A stretch of 42,853 nucleotides of DNA from a virus (IMGVR_UViG_3300048038_000011:1-42853); one strand, 5' to 3'; numbered from the stretch's first letter, positions 31,454 through 39,047 are shown. Program-made: numbers and translations. The notes: generated from the letters alone by a model not told the origin.

Positions 31454-31971
31454 GTTGCATCTGCTCGATGCACTATTCTTCTTTTGGTCCATGTTGCGCC
31501 TATCCAGCGCACTTTGATTTCCGTCAGCAACCCCAAGTTGCGCTTGCCCAGCGCACTCATACCCCATTGCTGCACGCAGTTCAAAATTGGTACATAATGA
31601 CGATGATTGTTGCGCCTACTCGACGCACTCTGACTACATTGCTACTTCTACAACCTTTACAGAATCACTTTCCCAGTTGCACCTGCTCGATGCACTTGTG
31701 CTTTGCAGTGGGCCGGCCTTGATACCGACTTCCGGATGAGGCTCTTGTAGATCAGTTGCTGATGGCATTAGCGATGCCATCACTAGGCTGGCTCTTCCAG
31801 CGGCGGCCGTTCCGGATCTCCATTTCAAGAGCGTAGCTGCTGAATCGGTTGCTTGAGTCCGATCCGCAGTTGTGCACGTCCTTCCGTGCTGCCACTGCAA
31901 ACTTAAATCAATCTGCCGATCTTGACATGCGGAATAAGCGCCATGTAGTTGTTGCGCCTGTTCGACGCACT
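31454..31971 (+). repeat. Array of six 21-bp hairpin repeats
   Basis: Copies start at 31454, 31493, 31537, 31609, 31676 and 31951. Each begins GTTGC and ends GCACT, and each is an imperfect palindrome. Stems vary but stay paired: TGCAT/ATGCA, TGCGC/GCGCA, TGCGC/GCGCA, TGCG/CGCA, TGCA/TGCA, TGCG/CGCA. Spacers of 18, 23, 51, 46 and 254 nt are unrelated. No convincing gene occupies 31426-32076. A further perfect hairpin (GATGGCAT/ATGCCATC) lies near 31760-31780. Confidence 0.75.
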
Positions 31972-32076
31972 CATACTATCCGCTACCATACTTTGCGCTG
32001 TCCCGCTGCCTTGTCAACAACTTTTTTCGTTTTCCCTACCCCGTACGAAATTCAATCGCACATTCCGTCCACCCCA

Positions 32077-32352
32077 CTACTTGTGTTCAAGCTGCTCCAT
32101 CAACCACACACAAAGATCCGCGTGATCAGGCCAAACCCGCTCGTTGCCTGGATGCGCCTTGTGCCAAAGCTTCATCGCTCTGCCATCAGCTCCCCGACGC
32201 ACATCACAAGAAGCTTGCATTCCTTCAACTTCAACCAGCAACGCATCAACGTCGTCGAGCAAATTGCCAGCGTCAAGATAAGAAATATCCATCTTGTCGC
32301 GAACCCTTCCAAGAACCTTGCCACGCATCGCCTCTGTCGTCTTCAAGTCCAT
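32077..32352 (-). CDS. Hypothetical protein
   Basis: Encodes 91 residues. Helical N-terminus (KTTEAMRGKVLGRVRDKMDI, AGNLLDDVDALLVEVEGMQA), then CDVRRGADGRAMKLWHKAHP. Unusually it lies on the minus strand within the mostly plus-strand part. Only a modest ribosome binding site (GAAAG) precedes the ATG. Family unknown. Confidence 0.5.
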   Translation of the reverse strand: MDLKTTEAMRGKVLGRVRDKMDISYLDAGNLLDDVDALLVEVEGMQASCDVRRGADGRAMKLWHKAHPGNERVWPDHADLCVWLMEQLEHK

Positions 32353-32385
32353 GTCTACTTTCTTTTCATATCTTGCAGTACCGCA

Positions 32386-32640
32386 TCATTCATTCCATGA
32401 ATCCGCAAAGCCAATAACACCATACCCGTCTATCGTAATAATGAAAAGATCTTGCCACCCAATGCGCGGATCACCATCCTTGCTGTAACGCCTTGCGTGT
32501 ATTGAACCAGAAGCAACGTCAATATAGGGCTTTAAGTCTTGAACAATATGCTGTTTTACATCATCCACACTGGCAAACGTCAGTGCCGTCTCCATTGACG
32601 CATCCAAGCTACCACGATGAAAACGAAAACGTATTCCCAT
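32386..32640 (-). CDS. Hypothetical protein
   Basis: Encodes 84 residues from the ATG at 32640 with GGGGAG just upstream; upstream in-frame Met codons have no such site. Sequence MGIRFRFHRGSLDASMETAL, then DVKQHIVQDLKPYIDVASGS and LFIITIDGYGVIGFADSW. Transcribed leftward out of the TTGCGC cluster at 32687-32771, which could be its operator. Family unknown. Confidence 0.55.
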   Translation of the reverse strand: MGIRFRFHRGSLDASMETALTFASVDDVKQHIVQDLKPYIDVASGSIHARRYSKDGDPRIGWQDLFIITIDGYGVIGFADSWNE

Positions 32641-32686
32641 TTCTCCCCAGCTTTTCGGCCACATGCTTAGCACAAAGCATACAAAA

Positions 32687-32771
32687 TTGCGCTTTCATTG
32701 CGCTATACCTATTGCGCTAAAATTGCGCTGCCAAAATTTTCGTAGATTTTTCTTTGCGCTTTCTTTGCGCC
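32687..32771. repeat. Phased TTGCGC(T/C) iterons
   Basis: TTGCGCT/C boxes start at 32687, 32698, 32712, 32723, 32754 and 32765; the gaps are 11, 14, 11, 31 and 11 bp, mostly about one helical turn. All six point the same way and are embedded in AT-rich sequence. They resemble iterons for an initiator or cooperative operator sites. The same core recurs as TTGCGCATA at two minus-strand promoters. Confidence 0.7.
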
Positions 32772-33326
32772 TTAGGGCTTGGAAAATGAAAATCCTGGGT
32801 GGAGTGCAAAGGCGTCATAGACAACGGCGCACCCCCCACCCCCGGACAACTAAAACGCGCGCGCGTCTATAGGGGCGACAATCCGGCCGGGCTCTGCGCA
32901 CCCACGGCGCATTGTGTAGAGGGGGGCGATAGATTGCGCCGCTAAATCTACAGAATTGGCGTCGACAACGCAGAGAGACAACTAAAAACACGTGCCGGAC
33001 AGCCTAACAGGGGCATAACTCGCACCCTGGGGGCTGCTAGACGCGTCGATGCGCACCTAGGGCTCTCTCTCTCGCCTGCCTATGCGCGCGCCTGTAGCGG
33101 GCCGCACGCGGCTTAGATTGCGCCTGTTTCCGCATTTTGATAGGGGCCGGGGAATCTTTGATAGGCGCGCAAGGCTTTATTCTTTCCATCCTGTCTGCCC
33201 TAAAATGCCGTTTTTGCCGGTACTGGCATATACAGCAAAACGCACTATGCGCCGTGGCGCCGCGCACCCGCAATTGTGCTAAACGCGCATATACGTTAGG
33301 GTTAGAGAGATTCCGTATCTGTTACT

Positions 33327-33400
33327 GCGATACGCTTATAAAACTAATTGGCGCTACAGTGAGTTTTATACTTGTATCGCCATAACAGTTATGGCATAGT
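33327..33400 (+). promoter_or_regulatory. Promoter with nested operator-like inverted repeats
   Basis: TTGTAT (33372-33377), a 17-bp spacer and CATAGT (33395-33400) form a promoter for the gene at 33428. The spacer region holds a perfect palindrome GCCATAAC-A-GTTATGGC (33379-33395). Upstream, GCGATAC-N3-TATAAAACT (33327-33345) pairs with AGTTTTATA-N3-GTATCGC (33362-33380). The sites look like repressor binding positions occluding RNA polymerase. Confidence 0.65.
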
Positions 33401-33427
33401 AGTAACAGCACGACGGGAGGCGGCACA

Positions 33428-33907
33428 ATGAGAGTTTTCAGCACGCGCGATAAATCGGAGATTGAAACGGCAATCACTGAAACCATTACCATTGCAAAGC
33501 GCAATCGTAAAATCTGGCGCTGCATTGTGAATGACACGATGGTAAGCGTGAATCCCTACGGAATGATTCGGTTTACACTGAACGGCATCGATCATCGTCA
33601 TGACGTAGCTTTCCCTATCGACTATCAGAAAGCGATTGACGCGCTTTGCGCGAACGCACAAGATACACAAGAGGAAAGCGCAATGAATGTTGATACCGCC
33701 ATCCTTATCGAAGACGCACTAGACTGCATGCCTAAGATGATTCGTGAGGATTTTATCGGATGCGTCAAGCCAGAGCATCGCGAGAGTAATGCAGCCGCAT
33801 GGGATAAGGCTTCGGAGTTTGTCGCGCGGCTTGGATCTGTCCAAAAGGCTAAGAACGCAATCGAACAAGAGATTGAAAAGGCGCGTCGAGCGTTTTTCCC
33901 GGCATAG
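33428..33907 (+). CDS. Hypothetical protein, first gene of the rightward accessory module
   Basis: Encodes 159 residues behind GGGAGG. The N-terminal half is alpha/beta (MRVFSTRDKSEIETAITETI, TIAKRNRKIWRCIVNDTMVS) and the C-terminal half is helical with a basic end (KAKNAIEQEIEKARRAFFPA). A strong, palindrome-controlled promoter precedes it, so it may be the leading early gene. No family was recognised. Confidence 0.65.
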   Translation: MRVFSTRDKSEIETAITETITIAKRNRKIWRCIVNDTMVSVNPYGMIRFTLNGIDHRHDVAFPIDYQKAIDALCANAQDTQEESAMNVDTAILIEDALDCMPKMIREDFIGCVKPEHRESNAAAWDKASEFVARLGSVQKAKNAIEQEIEKARRAFFPA

Positions 33908-33945
33908 TTCACGCACACGGCGCAAACATTCACGCACCACTAACG

Positions 33946-33958
33946 GGGGCAGAGCCCC
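33946..33958 (+). promoter_or_regulatory. Start-proximal 3-nt-loop hairpin, copy 1
   Basis: GGGGC-AGA-GCCCC preceded by TAAC, 15 nt upstream of the ATG at 33974. Member of an eight-copy family with different stems but the same geometry. Confidence 0.65.
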
Positions 33959-33973
33959 AAAGGACACAAGGCA

Positions 33974-34324
33974 ATGGCGAATCCTACAGGGCCGCATTTT
34001 GATTACGTGAATCAGGCATGGACGATAGACGGGCGATATGTAGTTTGTGCGCATCCTGATTCCCCGCGCTGTAACTGCTACGGCACACGGCACGCGGGCG
34101 AGCTTGCGCCGCTTGAGAATCTGCCGACTGCTACGGAATGCGAGGAACCGCCTGCGCCCGCTCCGCTTGATCCTGCCCGTATCGCGTGGATAGAGTCGAT
34201 TCTTTCCAACGATGAAAACTCAACAGATTATGAGCTGGGGATGTTTTTTATCGCTCATGCCGTGCCAGAACAGACGGCGCAAGAATACATTGCGCGGCGC
34301 ACCGATTACCTCAACACGCTCTAG
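33974..34324 (+). CDS. Hypothetical protein
   Basis: Encodes 116 residues. N-terminal region MANPTGPHFDYVNQAWTIDG with RYVVCAHPDSPRCNCYGTRH (Cys/His cluster, possibly zinc-binding), then a Pro-rich linker and a helical C-terminus (RIAWIESILSNDENSTDYEL). The AAAGGACAC segment upstream is a weak ribosome binding site. Family unknown. Confidence 0.6.
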   Translation: MANPTGPHFDYVNQAWTIDGRYVVCAHPDSPRCNCYGTRHAGELAPLENLPTATECEEPPAPAPLDPARIAWIESILSNDENSTDYELGMFFIAHAVPEQTAQEYIARRTDYLNTL

Positions 34325-34341
34325 ACTTTTTGAGGACACTC

Positions 34342-34731
34342 ATGCAAAGCAAGCTGAATATTAAACAATCGTTGGCCGTTATCGAAAAAGATAACAGCAT
34401 CATTATCACGTGCGCGGACAGGATGCACAATTTCCCGCCGCGCATCATGCCAGCATTCGGCTTTAACACCTACTGTCTTTCTCAGGCCGCTTTTGATCAT
34501 CTGCGCAAAAACAGCTTGATTGAATTTGATCATGCGATACGCGAAAACTCGCCGAATGCCTGCGCATACTGGAGAGTCAAGCCGATGTATAAGGTACACA
34601 TCGGCTATACAAAGGCAGGGCGCGACAAGTGGCGGAAGTTTGAAACGTTGGCTACCGCGAATGCGTTTTGTTCTGAGGTTTTTGAGAAAACCGGCATAGT
34701 TCTTTCAATCACGGGAGGAAAATGCAGTTAA
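34342..34731 (+). CDS. Hypothetical protein
   Basis: Encodes 129 residues from the ATG at 34342 behind GAGGA. Sequence MQSKLNIKQSLAVIEKDNSI, a middle with FNTYCLSQAAFDHLRKNSLI, and a C-terminal alpha/beta part (YKVHIGYTKAGRDKWRKFET). Its stop lies inside the start of the next gene. Family unknown. Confidence 0.6.
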   Translation: MQSKLNIKQSLAVIEKDNSIIITCADRMHNFPPRIMPAFGFNTYCLSQAAFDHLRKNSLIEFDHAIRENSPNACAYWRVKPMYKVHIGYTKAGRDKWRKFETLATANAFCSEVFEKTGIVLSITGGKCS

Positions 34732-34943
34732 CGCTTGAGCGAATCATTAGGCGCGAAGATTGTGTACGATCATTCGGTGATCGGCGGCACAAGGTGATAA
34801 GAGTCACTGCGTCTTATCGCGGGGAAGATGGTTTCGAGTATCGCAAGGCTTTCGAATTCCGCGAAAAACCAAACGATATTTTTATGCGCATTCCTCGCAA
34901 GGGAACGCATGCCGAGTTAAATGCTTTAGAGTTTAACTATTAG
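34722..34943 (+). CDS. Small basic hypothetical protein
   Basis: Encodes 73 residues behind GGAGGAAA, overlapping the previous gene by 10 nt. Arg-rich start MQLTLERIIRREDCVRSFGD, then beta strands (HKVIRVTASYRGEDGFEYRK, AFEFREKPNDIFMRIPRKG). The charge suggests nucleic-acid or protein binding; no family was recognised. Confidence 0.6.
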   Translation: MQLTLERIIRREDCVRSFGDRRHKVIRVTASYRGEDGFEYRKAFEFREKPNDIFMRIPRKGTHAELNALEFNY

Positions 34944-34944
34944 G

Positions 34945-35001
34945 ATTGATAGGCGTTTACGTCTATCGCATTTTCAACGATTGACTAGCAGGCCATAGGC
35001 C
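34945..35001 (+). promoter_or_regulatory. TTTGATAGG-type motif and 3-nt-loop hairpin, copy 2
   Basis: ATTGATAGG at 34945-34953 begins an inverted GATAG/CTATC pair, CATTTTCAAC follows, and GGCC-ATA-GGCC lies at 34991-35001, 11 nt before the ATG at 35013. Confidence 0.6.
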
Positions 35002-35012
35002 AGAGGAGCACC

Positions 35013-35420
35013 ATGGAAACGTACCTTTTGAAAGCCTACCCTGAACTATTGAAAGTTATCCGCGCAGCCCTGCCGGGATACCGCAAGACTAAGGCTTTTG
35101 TGAGCGCTTTTCCCGATTGCGGCAAGGATATAAACACTTATTGGAATGGCGGTTCGCGCGACTGCTATGTGATTGTGCACATTCCGACTTTGCAGCAAAA
35201 GCCGCTTCCTACGCACACACATCCATACTTTGACATTGCCGCGCAAGGCCTTGCAGGCGCGGAAAATCAGGACGTGGCAATTGATCAGCGCGGAGGCGTT
35301 ACGCTCAAGCGCTTGCCCGTCGATTACGTATTGATTCAGGCCGGAACCTTTTGCGGCAAGCCTGCAACCGCTCACGTCTTCTTTAATCCGGAAAACCTTA
35401 CAAAGTTGCTGCCAGCTTAG
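35013..35420 (+). CDS. Hypothetical protein
   Basis: Encodes 135 residues behind GAGGAG. METYLLKAYPELLKVIRAAL, then AFVSAFPDCGKDINTYWNGG and HIPTLQQKPLPTHTHPYFDI (His-rich loop), ending HVFFNPENLTKLLPA. A compact alpha/beta protein of unknown family. A strong terminator follows at 35445. Confidence 0.6.
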   Translation: METYLLKAYPELLKVIRAALPGYRKTKAFVSAFPDCGKDINTYWNGGSRDCYVIVHIPTLQQKPLPTHTHPYFDIAAQGLAGAENQDVAIDQRGGVTLKRLPVDYVLIQAGTFCGKPATAHVFFNPENLTKLLPA

Positions 35421-35444
35421 ACGCATTCGCTTCCGCCCTATGCC

Positions 35445-35472
35445 TGCCGGGATACACTCCCGGCATTTTTTA
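35445..35472 (+). terminator. Rho-independent terminator
   Basis: TGCCGGGA and TCCCGGCA form a perfect 8-bp stem with a 5-nt loop, followed by six T residues. It ends the first rightward sub-operon. Confidence 0.9.
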
Positions 35473-35521
35473 TCTATAATTGTCGAATTCATGCGTTTTA
35501 TAGTTGTAATACATAAACAAG

Positions 35522-35606
35522 TATAGTACAGTAAAGAAGTCGGGCGAACGGGGCCGACACTGGAAAAGCGCGGCCAGTGAATCGCGCGTAACGGGAACAT
35601 AGTTCC
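35522..35606 (+). promoter_or_regulatory. Leader of the DUF932 gene with 3-nt-loop hairpin, copy 3
   Basis: TATAGT at 35522-35527 could be a -10 box, without a convincing -35. GGAAC-ATA-GTTCC lies at 35594-35606 preceded by TAACG, 19 nt before the ATG at 35626. Confidence 0.5.
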
Positions 35607-35625
35607 GAGCCTCAAGGGGGGCAGA

Positions 35626-36573
35626 ATGAACACTTTTGCACATAACTTTTCTATCGGCGCATCGATCAATCCCGGCGTAGCTCTTCGCCTGCAGAATCCG
35701 CTCACTCTTGACGAATTGCGCCATTATGCGCCGTCCGCTTTTGCCACTTCCGCGCACGAATCGCGCTCTGCGCGTTATACCTATATCCCTACCTCTGAAG
35801 TTATCGCCGGGCTCATGCGCGAAGGATTCCAGCCTTTTAAGGCGACACAGGGCCGCTCGCGCGTTGCAGGCAAGGCCGAATATACAAAACACCTTATCCG
35901 TTTCCGCCATCCTGATTCTTTCAACGCCATTCAAAAAGTGGGCGATTCCGTTCCCGAAGTTGTTTTGGTGAACAGCCACGATGGCACAAGCGCTTACAAA
36001 CTTTCGGCTGGCCTGTTCCGTTTGGTTTGCTCTAACGGGCTCATGGTTTCCGATTCCACCGTTCCGATGCTCTCCATCCAACACAAAGGCGACATTGTGC
36101 GCGATGTGATCGAAGGATCTTTTCAGATCGTCGGCCAGTCCGAAAAGGCTCTTGCACGCGCCGATGAATGGAATCAGCTTCAACTCACGGCGGGCGAACA
36201 AGGCGCATTCGCCGACGCGGCGCGCCAGCTTCGCTTTGCCGATGCCGAGGGCGAGATTAAAACGCCGATTACCGCTGAACAGCTTTTGCGCCCCCGCCGC
36301 AATGAGGACGCAGACGGGCCTGTCGACTGGCGCCGTCCCGCCGCGCCTAAGCCGGACCTCTGGCACACGTTGAACGTTGTGCAAGAAAATACCGTACGCG
36401 GCGGCCTGCACGGCACACTACGCGGTACAGATCCTCAGACCGGCCGCCGCACCATGCGCCGCGTGACGACTCGTGAGGTTCGCGGCATCGATCAAGATGT
36501 GAAGCTGAATCGCGCTCTTTGGATGCTAGCGGAGCGCATGGCAGAGTTAAAGGGCGCGGCCGTAGCGGCTTAG
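35626..36573 (+). CDS. DUF932-family protein
   Basis: Encodes 315 residues behind GGGGGG. DUF932-type features: an N-terminal YTYIPTSEVIAGLMREGFQP, the RSRVAGKAEYTKHLIRFRH segment, EVVLVNSHDGTSAYKLSAGL, the LVCSNGLMV motif and a helical C-terminus (VKLNRALWMLAERMAELKGA). The family is common on plasmids, conjugative elements and phages with unknown biochemical role. It leads the second rightward sub-operon and ends at a strong terminator. Confidence 0.85.
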   Translation: MNTFAHNFSIGASINPGVALRLQNPLTLDELRHYAPSAFATSAHESRSARYTYIPTSEVIAGLMREGFQPFKATQGRSRVAGKAEYTKHLIRFRHPDSFNAIQKVGDSVPEVVLVNSHDGTSAYKLSAGLFRLVCSNGLMVSDSTVPMLSIQHKGDIVRDVIEGSFQIVGQSEKALARADEWNQLQLTAGEQGAFADAARQLRFADAEGEIKTPITAEQLLRPRRNEDADGPVDWRRPAAPKPDLWHTLNVVQENTVRGGLHGTLRGTDPQTGRRTMRRVTTREVRGIDQDVKLNRALWMLAERMAELKGAAVAA

Positions 36574-36585
36574 TTTACGCGCTCG

Positions 36586-36616
36586 GGGGCGGGCGCAATG
36601 TCCGCCCCTTTTTTTC
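36586..36616 (+). terminator. Rho-independent terminator
   Basis: GGGGCGG (36586-36592) pairs with CCGCCCC (36602-36608), followed by eight consecutive T residues. It closes the DUF932 gene. Confidence 0.9.
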
Positions 36617-36655
36617 TAATCAATCACAGCCACAACTTTCAAAGGATGCGCCCCT

Positions 36656-37453
36656 ATGTTCAGGATTGAATTCCATCTTAGCTATCAGGACCAGACGTGT
36701 TATGACGTTTACGGCCATGACACGATTCGGCAGATTGAGGCCTATTCCGCCTCACCGCATACGCTCGATTACATGCGTACCACTTTTAACCATAACGGCG
36801 ACGATACAGCCTTTGAACGTATTATCTTGAGCCGTCAAGGTGGCGCGATTATTGAGTCCGTACGCGGCGATAAGGATAGTTACCCCTATCGCTGGACGCC
36901 GGAAGGATACACGCTTTTCGCGGGCGAACTGTACCGCAAACATGCCGACTATCTGGCGGATTATGCGCGCAAGGTGGAAAAATACGGGGCCGACTATGGC
37001 GACCCCCAGCCGATGCGCCCCGTCCCGCGCCCTATCTACTTTGATAGGGATTTAAACCGCTTTCAGGTCGAGCCGTGGTATAACTCTGCCGTCTCTGCCA
37101 GCATCGTAAACGCGATTATTCTTGCCGAGCGTATGCGCGCCTATGACGCGATTCAAGGGCCGCGCGTAGGTGACTGGCTGGACACTTCCAAGGGACAATT
37201 CAGGATTGCGTACCGCTCGAAGGATTCCGTCCAGCCCACCATGTACACGGCCGAAGAGAATCAAGGCTTTTACCTGGGCGGGGCTATTTCCTATAGTGGC
37301 AGCCTAGGCGAGCCCGTTCAGCTTGACCGCTTGCAGCCCACGGAAGAAAAGCGCGCGGCTCTCGTTTGGATCTTCAGCGAAAATGACGTATGCGCCCATA
37401 ACAGCGTTTATCAGAAGGCCGATTTTCGCGTCTTCCGTTTGGCAGGGGAGTAA
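36656..37453 (+). CDS. Hypothetical protein
   Basis: Encodes 265 residues. N-terminal alpha/beta part MFRIEFHLSYQDQTCYDVYG, a middle RVGDWLDTSKGQFRIAYRSK and C-terminal QPTEEKRAALVWIFSENDVC. The ribosome binding site AAAGGA is 11 nt from the ATG. No family was recognised. It lies downstream of a terminator, so it needs its own promoter or read-through. Confidence 0.6.
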   Translation: MFRIEFHLSYQDQTCYDVYGHDTIRQIEAYSASPHTLDYMRTTFNHNGDDTAFERIILSRQGGAIIESVRGDKDSYPYRWTPEGYTLFAGELYRKHADYLADYARKVEKYGADYGDPQPMRPVPRPIYFDRDLNRFQVEPWYNSAVSASIVNAIILAERMRAYDAIQGPRVGDWLDTSKGQFRIAYRSKDSVQPTMYTAEENQGFYLGGAISYSGSLGEPVQLDRLQPTEEKRAALVWIFSENDVCAHNSVYQKADFRVFRLAGE

Positions 37454-37458
37454 CGGCA

Positions 37459-37695
37459 ATGTACACAACTTTTGAAGATGAGCGCGCCGTATACGTGGCC
37501 GCAAACGGCGAAGCGCTGGTAACGGCAACAATCAACGGCAAGCGCGAGTATGTTGCTGCTACAAAAGACGGATTCCGGACCGATTACCCGCTCAACTATG
37601 GTAACGGGCAAGTGGGATGGGATAACCCGGAATGGTTCACGCAAGGATTCAAGAAACGCGTGCGTACGGCAATCCTCGCCGGAAAGGGGCTCTAA
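37459..37695 (+). CDS. Small hypothetical protein
   Basis: Encodes 78 residues behind GGGGAG. Sequence MYTTFEDERAVYVAANGEAL, then ATKDGFRTDYPLNYGNGQVG and QGFKKRVRTAILAGKGL. The next gene starts at the adjacent base after the stop. Family unknown. Confidence 0.6.
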   Translation: MYTTFEDERAVYVAANGEALVTATINGKREYVAATKDGFRTDYPLNYGNGQVGWDNPEWFTQGFKKRVRTAILAGKGL

Positions 37696-37965
37696 GTGGA
37701 ACACATTCGTACAGTCGTGAATCAGATTGGAATCGCAATGGAGTTGCATGAACACGCTGAAAAGCCGATCATGCTCGACCTAATTGGTTATCATGAATTA
37801 GGGATGTACCGGGATGAATTGGCAAAGTCGAATCCCGGCATGATTCACGCGACCATTGGGCAACTCGCCGTCATGTACGCGAACCGGATTTTTCAGAACG
37901 TGCGCATCGATCCATCGCCCTGGACGTATCACGCAAGCTCGGACACGTACGAGCGCGGAAACTAG
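37696..37965 (+). CDS. Small hypothetical protein
   Basis: Encodes 89 residues from a GTG immediately after the previous TAA, with AAGGGG as ribosome binding site. Helical: MELHEHAEKPIMLDLIGYHE, LGMYRDELAKSNPGMIHATI. Family unknown; tight coupling suggests a functional pair with the upstream gene. Confidence 0.55.
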   Translation: MEHIRTVVNQIGIAMELHEHAEKPIMLDLIGYHELGMYRDELAKSNPGMIHATIGQLAVMYANRIFQNVRIDPSPWTYHASSDTYERGN

Positions 37966-37975
37966 AAACGCGCTC

Positions 37976-38200
37976 ATGATTGTTTACATCGATTACGTTG
38001 ACGGGTTTTTCGAAAATATGGTTTGGTGCAGGCGCAAGTTTGGGCCGCCCATCTTGCTAGAGATTGAGGATTATCAGGACGTAGCTTTTCTGGTGGGCAA
38101 AGTTGTATCTGTCGGAGTGGCACCGGACGGCCTGAGTACCTTTGATCCTTGCGTATTGGATGCCGTGCCCGAATGGGCGCAACGTTGGGCAGCGAGATAA
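37976..38200 (+). CDS. Small hypothetical protein
   Basis: Encodes 74 residues: MIVYIDYVDGFFENMVWCRR, ILLEIEDYQDVAFLVGKVVS, ending VPEWAQRWAAR. The ribosome binding site is weak, so the start is less sure. The residue mix is globular alpha/beta. Family unknown. Confidence 0.5.
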   Translation: MIVYIDYVDGFFENMVWCRRKFGPPILLEIEDYQDVAFLVGKVVSVGVAPDGLSTFDPCVLDAVPEWAQRWAAR

Positions 38201-38232
38201 CCGGCCCGCCCGTGGGCATGATACGCGGGCAA
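38201..38232 (+). repeat. Duplicated GCCCGC/GCGGGC leader, copy 1
   Basis: CCGGCCCGCCCGTGGGC followed by TACGCGGGCA recurs almost unchanged at 39051-39080. GCCCGC (38204-38209) pairs with GCGGGC (38225-38230), and an inner GCCC/GGGC pairing is also possible. It lies just upstream of the start codon at 38243. Confidence 0.65.
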
Positions 38233-38242
38233 GGATGGCAGC

Positions 38243-38464
38243 ATGCTGAACACTGAAACCAACACGCCGGCAATGGATGCGCGCATTCTCAAAGCGGCGC
38301 ATAAGGCACTCAAGCGCCGCAATCTCACGACTTTTTTCGAACATGGCCAGTGGTGGGTTGAGCACCACCCGAGCGGCGCGCAGTGGTCCGTGTGCGACGC
38401 GTCCGGTCCGAGCTGCCCGGATGGATTCGACTTCGAGCAGGTAACGCTCGGGAGCGAAGACTAG
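38243..38464 (+). CDS. Small hypothetical protein
   Basis: Encodes 73 residues. MLNTETNTPAMDARILKAAH, KALKRRNLTTFFEHGQWWVE, a CDASGPSC pair and an acidic end. It lies between the duplicated leader and the duplicated TAGGCGCATAG element, the same frame of elements that surrounds the unrelated gene at 39093. Family unknown. Confidence 0.55.
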   Translation: MLNTETNTPAMDARILKAAHKALKRRNLTTFFEHGQWWVEHHPSGAQWSVCDASGPSCPDGFDFEQVTLGSED

Positions 38465-38562
38465 GCGCATAGTCCAGATTCTAGACTCGCTTTGATAGCG
38501 GTCACTTTTTTGATAGGTGATCGGCGATTTATCTTCTAACCGGCTAACAGGCGCACAGCGCC
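38463..38562 (+). promoter_or_regulatory. Inverted repeat, TTTGATAG motifs and 3-nt-loop hairpin, copy 4
   Basis: TAGGCGCATAGTCC with the palindrome AGTC-N9-GACT is duplicated at 39233-39256. TTTGATAGC (38491) and TTTGATAGG (38509) follow. The hairpin GGCGC-ACA-GCGCC is at 38550-38562, 18 nt before the GTG at 38581. Confidence 0.65.
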
Positions 38563-38580
38563 AAGAATGGAGTTTTCACC

Positions 38581-38895
38581 GTGGCACAGGAACCGAAACA
38601 GATTATTGCAATCCCCGCACTCGACAGCGCAGAAGGCGCGGCACAGATGGAATTGAGCACGCAGAAGTATGATAACGGCCGCCTAGTTTCTGCCGCTCAC
38701 ATCCATTTTGTCAAAGACGGCTGCATCACATTCGAGTGTTTTGGCGACTTCCGCAAAACCGTTTTTCAGGCTCTTGCCCGTGGCACTCAGAAGAATCTGA
38801 ACACACAACACTCCAGCGTATTCACGCCTGCAGCCATCGACGCGCTGAAAGCGGAAGCGCTCGCCTTTTACGCGGCAAAGCAAAAGAAGGCCTAA
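38581..38895 (+). CDS. Hypothetical protein
   Basis: Encodes 104 residues from a GTG at 38581. MAQEPKQIIAIPALDSAEGA, then NGRLVSAAHIHFVKDGCITF, ECFGDFRKTVFQALARGTQK and a basic C-terminus. A small alpha/beta protein; family unknown. It belongs to the first of two parallel cassettes sharing leaders. Confidence 0.6.
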   Translation: MAQEPKQIIAIPALDSAEGAAQMELSTQKYDNGRLVSAAHIHFVKDGCITFECFGDFRKTVFQALARGTQKNLNTQHSSVFTPAAIDALKAEALAFYAAKQKKA

Positions 38896-38951
38896 GCGGC
38901 TCTCTGCGCATCGCGCCTAACCCATAACCCAAAACAGCGGAGAAAATCAGA

Positions 38952-39047
38952 ATGAAGTTTTTCAAAGGTGTACTTATTGCCGCGCCGCTTGGCCTTGTGC
39001 TGTACGCGCTTTTGTATATCGCGGTCCGGCATTTTCTTCACCACTAG
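38952..39047 (+). CDS. 31-residue single-span membrane peptide
   Basis: MKFFKGVLIAAPLGLVLYAL, then LYIAVRHFLHH: one hydrophobic span flanked by basic residues. The ATG follows GGAGA at suitable spacing, and the frame ends at 39047, just before the second duplicated leader. It is too short for homology inference. Phages commonly encode such membrane peptides; function unknown. Confidence 0.55.
   Translation: MKFFKGVLIAAPLGLVLYALLYIAVRHFLHH

Larger units (their letters stand above)
32674..33427. other. Gene-free control/origin-like region
   Basis: About 750 nt with no supportable gene between leftward (32640) and rightward (33428) units. It contains six TTGCGC boxes (32687-32771), a GC-rich core with alternating CG runs near 32860, two GACAACTAAAA motifs (about 32842 and 32977), two TTTGATAGG motifs 21 nt apart (33136 and 33157), nested inverted repeats (33327-33380) and a promoter. 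This combination fits a replication origin or master control region, by inference. Confidence 0.55.

Noticed and set aside
31634-31900. Minus-strand open frame of 88 residues across the hairpin-repeat block
   Set aside because: No ribosome binding site, composition unlike neighbours, and it runs through the repeats; treated as non-coding.
31454-31971. CRISPR array
   Set aside because: Repeats are only 21 bp and imperfect, spacers vary from 18 to 254 nt, and no cas genes are present.
37040-37048. TTTGATAGG inside the 265-residue gene
   Set aside because: Lies in coding sequence with no following hairpin or start codon; taken as chance occurrence.
36656-37453. Possible second copy of the DUF932 family
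   Set aside because: Similar size range and context but none of the DUF932 motifs could be seen; left as hypothetical.
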